Source: Glycine soja
Taxonomy: Eukaryota; Streptophyta; Magnoliopsida; Fabales; Fabaceae
Assembly: GCF_004193775.1 (NCBI RefSeq)
Contig: NC_041011.1
Coordinates: forward strand, 11,435,656 to 11,499,655
Direction of reading: 5' to 3'
Length of the DNA: 64,000 nt
Shown: positions 9,538 to 21,562 of the stretch, piece by piece
Numbering within the stretch: the first letter of the stretch is position 1
Layout: each line of letters begins with the position of its first letter
Notes under the pieces: model-generated
What the model was told of the DNA's origin: nothing
Database searches by the model: none
Seen by the model: the letters and a program-made list of their open reading frames with translations, nothing else
Translations under genes and position numbers: made by a program

Positions 9538-12029
9538 GACTCTTCATGTCTGGTCAAGACAACCATTAGAAGAGTTATGAATTTTAGAAAAACTTAAAAA
9601 CCAATTTGAAAAAGTCAAAAACTATTTGAAGAGTTACATCTTTTTTATTTTATTCAGAAACAATCACTGGTAATCGATTACCAAATCAGTGTAATCGATT
9701 ACACAAAGCTTTTATGTGAAAGGATGTGACTCTTCACATTTGAATTTGAATTTCAACGTTCAAAGGCACTAGTAATCGATTACCAAAACATTGTAATCGA
9801 TTACAGCTTTTTGAAATTAATTGGAACGTTTTAAATTCAATTTGAAAACTTTTTCAAAACAATTTTGCTACTGGTAATCGATTACAACAATCTGGTAATC
9901 GATTACAACAATCTGGTAATCGATTACCAGAGAGTAAAAACTCTTTGGTAATCATGTTTTGAGAAAAATCATGTGCTACTCAATTTTTGAGAAAAACTTT
10001 TCATACTTATCTTGATTAAGCCTTCTCTTGATTCATGAATCTTGAGTCTTGAATCTTGATCTTGATTCTTGAGATCTTGAACCTTGAATCTTGATTCTTA
10101 ACTCTAAACTTTCTTCTTGAGTCTTGAATTCTCCTTGATTCTTATCCTGAACTCTTGAATTGTTCTTGATTCACTTGAGTTGTTCTTTGATTGATCTTTG
10201 ATTCACTTGAGTTGTTCTTTGATTGATCTTTGAGCTTTTTGTCATCACCTTTGTCATCATCTTTTGTTATCATCATTGTTATCATCAAAACACCTTTGAA
10301 TCACCTTTAATTCACCATGAAGCTTTGCTTCTACATTTTCAAGAACAACATTAGCAACATTAGAATTATAAGACACAATAAGCTTTACTAGCTGAATAAA
10401 ATTTCCTCTATTTAGTGACTAAAGACTTTCCTCTAAAAGCATATGCTTGAAATGTGAGTCATCGAACTGCATCAATAGAAGTCTTTTGCCGTAAGCTGTT
10501 GTTTGCTATAATTTCAGCACTTAGTTTTTCAAATATTTTCTCAATATGTTGAGATTGATCTAGTAAATCATCACAAAATTTTAGACACCTTTTATGTATT
10601 GAGTTAGGGCCAACTCCTTCATGGCATAGAAATGCACAATTCTTTCCATCATTGACTTTCTTCCAATTTCTAAATCTCATTTCAGCAAAAGTATGTCTTC
10701 CATCATTTCAATCACCATGATTGTTATTGAACAAGTAGCAAGGTAAGAAAAAAAACAACATCTTTGTGAGGTGAATACTCCAACCAACTTGGAAACTTAT
10801 TTACCAAAAAGGTTGAAATTGTCGACAATGTTTTCCAATGATAGAAGTTGGAAACACTATATTTTTAGGTTAATATGATCCAACATTGATGTAAGCTCTA
10901 CAAATCTTGTCACATTGGTCAACCAGATATTTGCAAATAGAAAGACGCTTTCCTATATCTTTCTCAAGTGAGGAGATATCTACTTCTTCTATTCTAGGAA
11001 CTTTAAACTATTGTTCTTATGAAGATGATGGAAGAGTTGATAGATTACTTTCTACTTGGGGAGTTTCATTACATTGTCTTTTATAATATGCATCAAGAGT
11101 AGTTGTTTTTCTCTCAGCAATCTCTACAAAAATTATTAATCAAAAAATAAAAATTAGAAAACAAAAATATGTAAATTAATTATAACAATTCAAATTATTT
11201 TAAACGCCCAAATATTTGATAAAATAGTACCACTATAACATAAATTTATAGATAAAAATTGCAAGTATTTTTAAATTTGAATTATAAGTTATATTGATCG
11301 AATTTGTATTCTTACACTGATATATTTTATAGACAATAATTAGACATAAATTTATAAATAAAAAAACTACGTCTACATACTACAATCATTCTCTAATAAC
11401 ATAAATCTATAAATAAAAGTCATTGAGTTAACTTTTTCTCCTAATAATATAAATCTATAATTATAAATAAAAAACTACAATTATTGTAAAAATACTGATT
11501 ATGAATGTTTCAATACCATTCCAATTTAAAAGCTTTAATCTTGATGGATTGATTTAAGAAAGGTAAAAGAGAGGAGTTACAAACTTGTAACAGCTTGCAA
11601 CCTGCATAAAAAGAAAATCAATAAATAACTTGGTAGTTGCTACAAAGTATTAGTTACCTTATTGAGAAGGAAGAGACAAGAATAATGAAACAAATATTTA
11701 TGACTTGTTGTTGAACAATGGAGAGTAGCTACGAGACGAGAGATCGAGAGAGCCTTTTCAATTTTTAAGAATGAGTTCCCAATAGGCAATACCACTAAGG
11801 GAAATAAACAAAAATTACTTTACTTTTTCTTTTTTTTTACTTTAGTGTGAGGAACACGTTATTTTATCTCAGCTTGTCCAAGAAATTTCTCTTACTTTTT
11901 TCTTTTAATATATAATAACATATGTATCTAATAATAATATAATAATAAATTGGAAAGAAGGGGTCGGGCTCATGCTTGCCCCTCCCGTATATCCGTCACT
12001 GGAGGTGATTGAAGTCAATTAATAATCAT

Positions 12030-12790
12030 TTAAAATAGGTTAAATTATATTGATTCTTTATAATTTTAAATGTGATTTTAATTTTCTTATTTTCAACTTA
12101 AGATATTTAGTCTCTTTATTTTAAAAAAAATAAGTAATTTTAATTCTTTCATTAATCGTCCAAACTCATATATTGACTTTAATATACCAAATACTGACAT
12201 AAAATTTATATAAATAATTGATATGACTCATGTGAAAAAAATTTAATGAAGTAAGAAAAAAAAATAATAGAAATTAAACTCATAACCCTTATTTATAGAC
12301 AAGACATTAAACTAGTAACACACTTATTTTATTTAATTAATTACTTTAACATTATTTTCTATATATTATTCAGTTTTTTTCTTCAAACTATCAAAATTTA
12401 TAAATTAAAAAATATGCAAACTATTCAAAATAAAAACATAAAAAATAATATAAAATAAACTTAAAAATATTTATATATTAAATATATTTTAATTATAAAT
12501 TTTTATAATTTAAAAAAATTAATAACTTTTAATTAATGATACATAAAAAATAATATTAATATAATTAACTAAACAAAACAAATATGTTTTTTGTTTATTG
12601 TTTTATCTATAAATAAAAAAATCATGAATTCAATTTCTATTAAAATAATTTTCATTTTTCATTTCATTTAATTTTTTTGTATTTTTGTATTTTTTATTTT
12701 ATTTAATTTTTTTCATATAAACATCATATCAATTAGCTCTATAAATATTTTAAAAATAAACTAACTAAAATTACAATTTAACCTTTTAAA
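12030..12790. mobile_element. Long inverted-repeat (foldback) element
   Basis: The left arm starting GGTTAAATTATA (about 12036) matches the complement of the right end, which reads GGTTAAATTGTA inward from about 12787. Deeper matches include TTGATATGA...TGAAAAAAATT (12217 versus the complement of 12700-12740) and AATAGAAATT(A/G)AA followed by TTTATAGA(C/T)A (12270 versus the complement of 12600-12640). The arms span roughly 350 bases each and are AT-rich and diverged. No transposase frame is present, so it would be a MITE-like foldback unit. Exact ends and a target duplication are not certain. Confidence 0.5.
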
Positions 12791-13427
12791 TATGCCTCTG
12801 ACTCCATATTTACAACAATACTCTTGTTAAATTTGTTATCTCGTTTATTTTTCAATATTTCGCACTTCTATTTCTGGCAACAAAATTAACAGCTAAATTA
12901 GGATATGCTTCAAAACGCTACAGTACACGGAAGCCCATGCATCAATGATCATGAGCATGGACAAAATTACTATTTAGTCATACAAATTATTATGATTTAT
13001 TTTTTTCTAAGTAATTATAGTCACGCAATATCTATGAAATGCGTAAATTCAACAAAAATGAAAATATGATAAATACGAATATACAATCATTTTAATTTGA
13101 GTACTTGATGTTTGTTGTAAAAATCAAGTATAATCAAATTAAAATGATTTTAAAATTTATTTATTTTAAAAATCAAATTTCATATTGAATTTGTTGAAAT
13201 AGTGTGTTTTATTAAAAATATATAGTTTTTAATTACTACCACTACACACAATAATTATATCATCATTAATTACTTGCTAATTTTTAAATTTATTTATCAA
13301 TACAGATTATAATTTCATTCTTTATACAAGTAGGTTTTTTCATTCTTAAACTCTAGCTATTGATTTTTCTATTTATATATAATGATTATTATTTTAGTAT
13401 TTTAATATTATTATTCAGACAAAATTG

Positions 13428-13430
<3 letters not shown>

Positions 13431-13462
<32 letters not shown>
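13431..13462. repeat. (AAT)n microsatellite
   Basis: About ten uninterrupted AAT trinucleotides in an AT-rich spacer, flanked by other ATTATT runs at 13387 and 13408. Confidence 0.9.
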
Positions 13463-13463
<1 letters not shown>

Positions 13464-14989
13464 GTTAATATTAATGCTTGACTATTAAAAATTTAACTTT
13501 GATTTAAAAAGCATGAAATTTATTTAATACTTAATTATTACAAATGTAAGTAATTTTTAACAAATAAGATTTTGATAAAAGTTACTTAAATATTCTCAAT
13601 ATCAAATAAGGTTTATTGACTTACTTTGCTTGAGAAACTAAAATAAATATGTTTTTGTATGAAATAACTAAATACTAAATAATAATTATTTTCAATAAAA
13701 ACATTAGTAAAAAAATATATTTTAACATTAGTGTCATTGGAATCATTGCTTTCTTTCACTCCTTTTATGACCTTTGATTCAATATTTTGTTTTGGTCTTC
13801 TTGATTTGTTTGGTGTCTTTGTTTAACATTAGTGTTTTTTCATCACCAAGATCTCAAACGCGGTATGTTTGTGCTCCTTTTATTTATTTATGCATAATTA
13901 AAAGAAATAAAATTGTGAAGGAAAGAAAATTAAAAATTAAATTTGATACATTGATTTTTTTTAATGTGTTTATTTTTAAATTCCAAAAAATACTTTTCTG
14001 GAACATTGTTTTACATTTTGTATTCGAGAACATAGTTTCCAAAATATAAAATGTAAAACAGTATTCCAAAAACTACTTTCTAGAACTTTATTTTTATATT
14101 CTAAAAAGTACTTTCTAGAATTTTGTTTTAGATTTTGCATAATGGAAATTATTTTTCAGAACAAAAAAAACTAAAATAGCATTCCATAAACTACTTTACT
14201 GAATAATGATATAAGGGTATTTTGGGTATAAAAAGTATGTAAATTTTAAAAAAATAAAGGTGCGTACTTAGAAAACACGAGTGTGGATATAGAATTTTCC
14301 ATATTTTTATTTTGACTTGGTATTTTGAATTTAGATAAGTATATGGGCATTGCTTCCTGCTCCTTATTTTTTGTTTCTTGCACCCCTTTTTAAATTCCAA
14401 ATTTTCCTAATTGTAGTAGACACATGATAGAGAGGTGGTTGTTGTCGACATTGATCCCTCTCCCTTCAAGATGCTAATCTCACACCTCATGTCCTCCTCA
14501 AATAAGCAATGCTCCCATGCAGACCTCCTTCACTCCTCCATTCCTCCTCACACAACTCCTTCATTCCTCGTCGCACCTCCTCAACTCCTCATCACATCAG
14601 GAGGCACGTGCCATGTATGCATCCTTCTCTAGAGGTAGCTCACACATGATGAATCCGACCTTTGATTGCACCTCTTCTCTCATAAGAAGTCCTTCCTCAA
14701 ATCGCTCATCCTTTCTCAATTCAAATTGAGAACGCCTAATCCATCTCCAAGAAACTCTGCAACACCATTTCTGAGGAGGGAGCATTCAATGGAGGTTTTC
14801 TCGAGCTTTTCAAGGTTCTCAAGGTTTTGATAGCAACATTGATTTAAGGCTCGAATGGCTTTGCCTGTTGTGTGTGTCGTGTTTGTGTGGGTTGCGAGAA
14901 AAGCATTGCGTTCATGTAGTATTATGTATTTTTTTCAAACATGGCTTTTATTTTTGGATTGACAATTCTAGAATAGTAAAATTTTGTTT

Positions 14990-15225
14990 TCATGATTCTA
15001 GATTGTACATTCCGAAATCATGCATAAATAATTAGGGAATGGGAAATCCAGAATTATGTTTGTGTAATTATGGAATAGACAATCCAAAATTATGTTTGCG
15101 TAATTATGGAATGGACAATCCAGAATTATTTATCCATCCTAGAATTATGCATACATGTTTGTTAGATTACTCATTCTAGAATTATGTATGCATAATTTTA
15201 GGATGAGTAATCCAAAATTATGTGT
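14990..15225. repeat. Diverged short repeats around AATCCAGAATTATG
   Basis: Variants of 'ATTATGGAAT(G/A)GACAATCCA(G/A)AATTATG' recur in both orientations at about 15035, 15065, 15105, 15165 and 15200, spaced roughly 35-50 bases. Paired inverted versions could form AT-rich stems. No coding role is seen. Confidence 0.5.
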
Positions 15226-16059
15226 TTTTTTGGTATATTCTGGATACTATAGTTCAAAATGATAAAAAGGATCCAAAAAAGAAAGAAAGAAAGAAATGAT
15301 ATTTTTGACCATTCAAGTTTTCTATATGATGCAGAAGACAAAATGTTGAGTGCAAAAAGCAATTATCTAAGTATATGAAACAAATTTTGAAGCCCAATTT
15401 AACTTGAGAAGGGTACCAAAAGCTGGTAACCAAGTGCAAGAAGCCATATAAACCTAATGCGAGAACCAAAAAATCTTTGAAACTTTGGAAGGACCCGTTA
15501 AAATGGGAAAGCGGTAGGTGTGATCATACTAGCACTAATATATTAAATATCATTAGAATTCTGCATTTGAATGTGTTTGAGTGAGAGTAATAGTAGGATA
15601 AATGACATCTTGAAAAGTTATGGTGTTGCCCCTCTTTTAAACATAATAAACAAAAAATGGAAAGGTGGTTGGCCTTTGGCGAGCTTTACCGCAGTGGCAT
15701 CAATAATGCTTCAACAAAACTAGGAAAGGTTGGGGTCTACATGAATCCGACGATCGTAGTGGTTAGCCAGTCTTGGAATCATATTGTCCATGACCTGCGT
15801 TTGGTGTATTTTCCTCGTTTGTTGCGAGTAACGTTTATATTGGTCTCATTCGTTTTGCAATGAGTCTTAATTTGGCTGTCCTCTACACTTATTATATGGC
15901 AAAATGCCTAGGATTCTATGGTACTATACGGTGGATTAAATTTTGCTAGCATTTGCAACACAATAATTGGACCTGTATATTTCTTCTTCTTCTTCTTCTT
16001 TTTTTTAAGAGAAGACCTGTATATTTCTTAGTTGAACATAACAATACTAATATAATATA

Positions 16060-16400
16060 CATAAGAAATTTGGTGGTGAACTTATAACTTCAAATTTACG
16101 CGCGCACAGATACATACATTATTTTAACATAAAAATACTCATTATAATACACAGGAATTTTGCTAGTTAACTTATAACTTCAAATTTAAGTTGCATCGGC
16201 CTCTGTTTTAGTATTGAGCTTAAAAAAAAATTATTACTTAAATGATGAGTTCTACTATAATATACGTACATGAATTTTGCTAGTTGACTTAGAACTTCAA
16301 ATTTAATTGCACCAGCTTCTTTTATCTTAATTATTAGCGAGATAAAAAAATTCTCATCATTTATGTGATGAGTTCTACATTCACTTATGAAGTAAATTTT
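16060..16400. repeat. Three diverged ~115-bp repeat units
   Basis: The block 'GTTAACTTATAACTTCAAATTT' (shown in part) recurs at about 16077, 16168 and 16283, each followed by a TGCA(T/C)C-like segment and an AAAAAAATT run with GATGAGTTCTAC. This makes an imperfect tandem array. The minus-strand open frame across it repeats a short peptide as a consequence. Confidence 0.5.
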
Positions 16401-17857
16401 TCTTAGTGTAATTAAGATGAATAAATATCTTTTATTTATAATATAGCCTTTGAGTTTTTTTAGCTGAGTCAAGAAAATTTTACACAATAAAAATTAAATA
16501 TAAATTCTTTCATTAAATTAAACAAATTATTTGTACCTAGAAGAATACAACAAAGTCTTAAGTCCTACATCACTGGCTCAAGTCTTTGGCTTATATGGCC
16601 TTTTAGTTTAATTATGTATATGAGTTAATTGTTTTTTCGTATTAAAGTTAAAAATCAAATTCAAGAATATAATCTTGAAGCTTACGTGGATACTAGAGAA
16701 ATAGAAAACCAAGAAAATCTGAGGGACCGTCAAAATGTAGCATGTGTGAAAAATTAACAATTTAGGAGCACTGCAGATTTTGCCCATACATGAAGAGTAC
16801 TTGACTCACGACAAAAATAGTGAATTGAACACAACATTTTGGTGGGCTAGTTTTGTCGTGAATGGTGGTATATTCGACTATGAAACTGAATTGAAGCTGA
16901 CACAGCTAACAACACAATAAAAATAAAATTTAAATACATTTTTAATTTTAATATTTTTTATTTATTTTTCATCCATATAAAATTATTTTTTTTGTTTTTA
17001 GTAGATCATCCTTATATAATTTGTAAGGATTAATTTTTTTATAAAGATAAAAAATAAAAAAATTATATATTATAAAGACTAAAAAAAGTATTTATGGCTA
17101 AAAATAATAAATGGCTCAATGAACCTTCATCGCCGCAACCTTTGCTTTTGTCTCGTGCGCATGCTTGTGGAAATGCTTAGAGGCACGTAGCCACAACTAT
17201 GCTTGGACACATTAATATGGTATCATAGCATGTCACTTCCTACGATCCTTGCTAACTGGAACTAATCATGAGGATAACACCGTTGAGTCATTTTTTTTAC
17301 TGTTTTGTTGTTATCATACAAGTCCATAAAATATGCACCAACCTGGACTACTCTACACTAGGTTCAATGGCGGACCATATAAAAATAAGGCATAGGTTTA
17401 GTAAAAGAGATTAAATCCTCACGACGTGACGAACCAATTATAAGGTTGGAATTTTCGCTAGAAAAGATAATTCTCATTTATTAATGTAACAAAAAAATAG
17501 TTTCGTGAATGAAATAATGTAAGTATATGCGTTTTGGGGTTATTTAGTTTTTTTTTATTCTAAAAATATTAGTGGTGGAACTTGAAATATTTTTTTATTT
17601 AACATAAAATCTACTTTAAAAATATTTTAACTAAATATGAAATATATTAGAATTAGTATCTCAATATGAAACTAAATATTTGAATTCAGACAAAATATAT
17701 GAACTTTTACTTAAAATTACGTATGTTAGATGATATTTTAATGTAATTTTATGACATTTAATATTAATTTAAAGACACTAAATTCTGATAGCATGACATG
17801 ATGGAGTATGAAATCAACGTCTAAAATTCTCCTCTTATATGTTGAGTAATCAACGTC

Positions 17858-18197
17858 CACTGCTACAATTATGATTTTTCATTTTTTTTATCTAATACTT
17901 AATAAAAATATTATGAAAACTTTTGATAACATTCACAAAATTTTGAAAAAATTAATATATTTTTGTAATATTTATTAAATGTTGTGTATAACCTATGTTA
18001 AAATCTTTTTGTAATATTTTTAGACTCTAACAATATTAATTGTATATAACATTGAATAAAATATAAAAAATATATTAGTAATATTTATTTATAATTTGAC
18101 AACATTTTTTAATGTGATTAAAGATTTTTAATAACATTTTTATTAATATTAAGTGTTAAATAAAAAAATATTAGTAAAAGTTAGATATGTAATAGTG
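17858..18197. mobile_element. Possible CACTA-type MITE (340 bp)
   Basis: The left end CACTGCTACAAT and the right end, which reads CACTATTACATA on the complement, form an imperfect terminal inverted repeat. Subterminal matches continue (TAATACTTAATAAAAATATTATG versus TTAACACTTAATATTAATAAA on the complement, shown in part). It is AT-rich and non-coding. The 3-bp flanks (GTC and TCA) do not match, so the boundary or class may be wrong. Confidence 0.4.
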
Positions 18198-18949
18198 TCA
18201 CTCTTGATCAAAATATACCTACAAGATCATTGGGTGTCTGAATCAAACGAAGCGAGATTATTTTAGCTAACCCGTTAACTTGGATTCGAGTCTTATTAGG
18301 TTGTTAAGTACATAGAGAGAAAAATAAAATAAAATCAGAGATGAGTTAAACAGCAGAAAATCAGGGATACACACGTGGAATGATGAGTTTGGAGTTGGAG
18401 ATCATCATTTGAAACAGAACCTAAAATTGCTATGGTCCATGAAAAGCATATTATAATGATTGAACGGTTACGCTGGCATAGATATCTTTTCCAAGGAGAG
18501 ACATATTGGATGCTCTAGAGTTAATGCTCTCCCCACTCTCTTTTGGCATGGATCATGGCGTGGCAATAATAGTGTGAGAAAAGACATCGATTCTCATTCT
18601 CCTAGCTTGTATGTCGTGCCAAATAGAGGTGGTGGAAAAACATGAACCGATTAAAAGACAAAAAATTTCACGCTTGATTTTTTGGACAAAGCCTGGCCAG
18701 GGCCACTTTTGAGACAATTTACGGGCCACAAATCTGGCTATTCCTAGAATCTATGTATGAGTAGAAGATATGCCCCGAAAAAAACCAAGATATTCATGTG
18801 AGTTGTGACAGGCGTCGGTTTGGATAGGCGTGGATTGTTCTGGTCACAGATTTTTATTTGTGCTTATATACTATCGAGGAGAATTTAGCATAACGGATAA
18901 AAAGAATTAATGTTGATTACTATTTTTTTTCACTATTGCTACAAAATAA
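18198..18949. other. Spacer with no recognised feature
   Basis: About 750 bases between the possible MITE and the gypsy LTR. The 61-codon frame at 18460-18645 has no family motif. Base composition is less AT-biased than the preceding region. Confidence 0.4.
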
Positions 18950-19496
18950 TGATGAGAATCCTCTGTTTAAATATGAAAATATATGATCAAGACTAGAATC
19001 AAACACTAAGTGAATACCCTCCAACAAATAGTATGATGCATACTTAATAAAGTTCAAGTGAAAAAAGATGAAGGCCCAGAGAGAGAGATCCTACCAAAAT
19101 TTTTAATTATTACTTAAGGCTCAGACTAATTTGAAGGTCCATGTCAAATATTTTTTTTTCTATTTTTATTTTCTTGTTGTCATTCTGGCCCAAACTAATT
19201 TGAAGCCTCATGTCATTTCTTTTCTAATTTTCATTTTTAATTAAATAAAATTGGTGTCTTTTCAGCTACACCTCAGATACACTATATGTATTGAACTCGT
19301 TTTCAATAAAGGGACTTTTGGCATTTTGCGAATATTTTGTGAGAGCTTCTCTCTGGATTTCTTGTTGAACCAATTTCAGGCTTATCAAGGTAATCCTTGT
19401 GGCTTTTACCCTGACTTATCTTCCCTCTCTGGAAGTGGCATCATTCAAACTCCGTGACCTATATCAAATGATCTGCTCCTAGTAAGGATCACATCA
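18950..19496 (+). repeat. 5' LTR of gypsy element (547 bp)
   Basis: It starts TGATGAGAATCC and ends GGATCACATCA, giving a TGATG/CATCA terminal inverted repeat. It aligns along its length with 22684-23238, including the shared blocks ATACACTATATGTATTGAAC and GATC(A/C)GCTCCTAGTAAGG. It is followed directly by the primer site. Confidence 0.8.
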
Positions 19497-19498
19497 TC

Positions 19499-19512
19499 TA
19501 GTATCAGAGCTT
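19499..19512 (+). other. Primer binding site, initiator tRNA-Met type
   Basis: TAGTATCAGAGCTT begins two bases after the LTR. It differs little from the TGGTATCAGAGC primer site complementary to the 3' end of plant initiator tRNA-Met, the usual primer for this group. Confidence 0.7.
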
Positions 19513-20312
19513 CAACTCTTGATACAGGTTCAATCCTATCCAATTCTTTTTCTTTATAATTTGTCTCAGGTTTGTGTTTTGTTTTGTTATTTGCATTCTT
19601 GTTCACGTGTCTGTTTGCGTTCTTGTTTCGATCTTGTTTCAATCTTGTTTTGTTGTTGCTTCGTTCTGTTTCAAAATTTTGTTTCAATTCTGTTCCAATT
19701 CTGTTTCAAATTCTGTTTGGGGACAATTTGGCTTGTTGGAAAAATTTAGGGGTTTAGGGTTTAGTAGGCTCTTGAATTGCCTATTTGCCTACTGAATGAA
19801 TTGCCTAATTGCCTATTGAATTTGGACCTGCGGAATTGGTTGATTGAAGAATGGCATATTATCCTAGACGAATTTTGAAAAAGAAAGCATTATAAAAAAA
19901 AAATTGCAGAAAGTTAACAAAAAAGGGGGTGTTTGATCTTTGAACACGGATTCGAGGCTGTTAGAGGCATTTTTTTGGCAAAAACTCGGTTACCCAAATC
20001 TGTTATTCAAATTTGTTATCCAAATCTGTTATCCAAATCTATCACTGAAATCTATTAATCAAATCTGTTATTGAGTCTGTGATAATTAAGTTGTCTTTCC
20101 TATTATATTACCTTGTGCGTCCAATTTGATTCATCTAGGAACTTAAGAAGGAGTGAGTGGTAAAAGACAAGAGTGACAAACATCACACAAAAGCCTATAT
20201 AGAGAGCATCAAACACGAGTATGCTTCCATCAAAGAGAGAAACACGTGAGTAGAGTGTGGTGAGGTCCTGAAACCTTTGTTTAAATTACTGCAAATTTTT
20301 ATGTCCTTAATT

Positions 20313-21562
20313 ATGGCAGGAACTGGTGATGGTGGTGGTGAATATCATCAATTGGATGAATCTCAACGTTTGTTACTGGACGTGATGACTACACAGATGC
20401 AATGTTTGCTGAACTGTAACAATGAAAAGCTCTATGGACGAATTGAAGGATTGGAGAACCAACAGAATTAGAATGCTGGAAGACATTCTGGTGGAAACAG
20501 AGGGGGCAATGATGGGCCCAGACAAAACAAAATGGAGGGGCAGGATAGAATTGAGGGAGTAAAACTCAATGTACCTCCTTTCAAAGGCAGGAGTGACCCA
20601 GACGCCTACCTTAACTGGGAGATGAAGATTGAGCATGTATTCTCCTGCAATGATTATACTGAAGTGCAGAAGGTGAAGTTAGCACTAGCTGAATTCTCAG
20701 ACTATGCCCTTGTTTGGTGGAATAAAAATCAAAGAGAGATGCTGAGAGAGGAAGGGTGGGAGATAGATACATGGAATGAGATGAGAAGGGTTATTTGAAA
20801 GAGTTATGTTCCAACTAGCTACAGCATAACCATGTGGCAGAAACTCTAGAGGTAGTCCGGGTTGAGCAGCAGCTGAAGAGGAAAAGTGCAACAAGAATGA
20901 ACTCACCCAACACTTTCAACCAAAATTGAACCAATAGATCCAAGGAGAGTGGCAACTCGTCCAGTCCATCAACACAGTCTCCATATGGAAAGTCAGCAGC
21001 GTCCAATACTGAAACCAAGCATAATTCTGCCTCATCATCCTACACCGATACCAAAAACATAAAATGCTTCTAATGCTTAGGCAGAGGACATATTGCTTCT
21101 GAATGTCCAACCAAGAGGACCATGATCATGAAGGCAGATGGAGAAATCACCAATCAATATGAAATCAGTGAAGAAGAAGTGGAAAAAAAGCTTGAGGATG
21201 AAGCTACGCAGGGCGATATGCTAATGGTGAGAAGGCTCTTGGGAAGTCAGATGCAGCTATTGGACGACAGCCAAAGAGAAAATATTTTCAACACCAAATG
21301 TATAATTAATGGTAAGCTTTGCTATTTAATTGTTGATGAAGGAAGTTGTACCAATGTTGCAAGTTCCAGGTTAGTATCCAAACTGAATTTAGATACTAAG
21401 CCCCGTCCTAGGCCATACAGACTTCAGTGGTTAAGTGAAGATGAAAAGGTAAAAGTGACTCAGCAGGTTGAGGTGTGTCTCACCATTGGAAGATATAATG
21501 ATAGGGTGCTATGTGATGTGATTCCAATGGAGGTGACTTATATACTGTTAGGAAAACCATGA
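20313..21562 (+). pseudogene. gag and protease of the gypsy element (decayed)
   Basis: The ATG at 20313 (MAGTGDGGGEYH) opens gag. One in-frame TAG at 20469 interrupts a frame that continues to VPPFKGRSDPDAYLNWEMK and ALVWWNK, a retrotransposon gag signature. Near 20811-20830 the frame jumps to LEVVRVEQQLKRKS, apparently losing part of gag. The zinc knuckle at about 21062-21110 reads IKCF*CLGRGHIASECP, with a stop replacing one residue. Protease follows with YLIVDEGSCTNVASSRL (about 21325-21375) and YILLGKP at the end. The residue after the catalytic Asp is Glu. The frame ends TGA TAG at 21560. Confidence 0.75.

Larger units (their letters stand above)
8601..10335 (-). repeat. Solo LTR R1 (1735 bp, antisense)
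   Basis: Termini TGTTGCATCA and GCTTCTACA are flanked by perfect 5-bp duplications TTTTC (8596-8600 and 10336-10340), and the host reading frame closes across it. Promoter orientation is minus: CTTTTATA at 9530-9537 reads as TATAAAAG. The same family recurs at 25104 (R2) and 33698 (R3, inverted). It contains seven TAATCGATTA palindromes at 9668-9930 and tandem hairpin repeats at 8890-9360. The G-rich block near 8632 followed by TTGAATT resembles long-LTR copia types (SIRE/Maximus), which I offer only as a guess because no coding region is attached. Confidence 0.85.
8409..11130 (-). pseudogene. hAT-like transposase with TTF zinc-finger region (disrupted)
   Basis: Reading leftwards from about 11130 (after a possible splice acceptor TTTTTGTAG), the frame gives TTTLDAYYKRQCNETPQ, then PRIEEVDISSLEKDIGKR, a TTF-finger-like stretch with YLFNN, MRFRNWKKVNDGKN (10680), HIEKIFEKLSAEIIANNS, and after R1 resumes as VLENAPGNAQYISPSIQKK and FCLIIDEARDESKREQMA. 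These are hallmarks of plant TTF/DUF4371 hAT-derived transposases. Stops and frame changes occur between blocks. Removing R1 plus one TTTTC copy rejoins ANVVLENAPGN seamlessly. The catalytic C-terminal and dimerisation regions are missing beyond 8408. Confidence 0.7.
8409..12001 (-). mobile_element. hAT-like transposon remnant (TTF-type)
   Basis: On the minus strand the right end reads CAGTGACGG inward from 12001, a plausible hAT-type terminus, followed by a leader and a transposase gene. The downstream part is cut at 8408 by Athila copy A, so the other terminus lies outside the window. Solo LTR R1 interrupts it at 8601-10335. The 8 bases beyond the terminus (12002-12009) should be one target duplication but cannot be checked here. 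Confidence 0.65.
12791..17857. other. AT-rich intergenic stretch, no gene recognised
   Basis: Five kilobases of AT-rich DNA. Open frames (for example 13774-14049, 14435-14632, 14517-14729, 15657-15863, 16167-16487 on the minus strand) are short, low-complexity or overlap each other on both strands, and none shows a family motif. Contents I can name are the ATA microsatellite at 13431 and the diverged short repeats near 14990 and 16060. A copy of a non-coding or very diverged element cannot be excluded. Confidence 0.5.

Noticed and set aside
9149..9538. Paired sense/antisense frames in LTR R1
   Set aside because: They follow the hairpin repeats around GAATTC and GGTTAGTCC and have no counterpart gene.
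14435..14785. Overlapping Ser/His/Pro-rich frames that might be a small gene
   Set aside because: Frames overlap on both strands, lack a domain, and have no convincing exon-intron or promoter context.
17212..17228. TGGTATCATAGCATG resembling a tRNA-Met primer site
   Set aside because: No LTR end precedes it and no retroelement follows, so the match is probably chance.
19745..19765. Telomere-like GGGTTTAGGGTTTAG
   Set aside because: Only about two units within the leader of the gypsy element; not an array.
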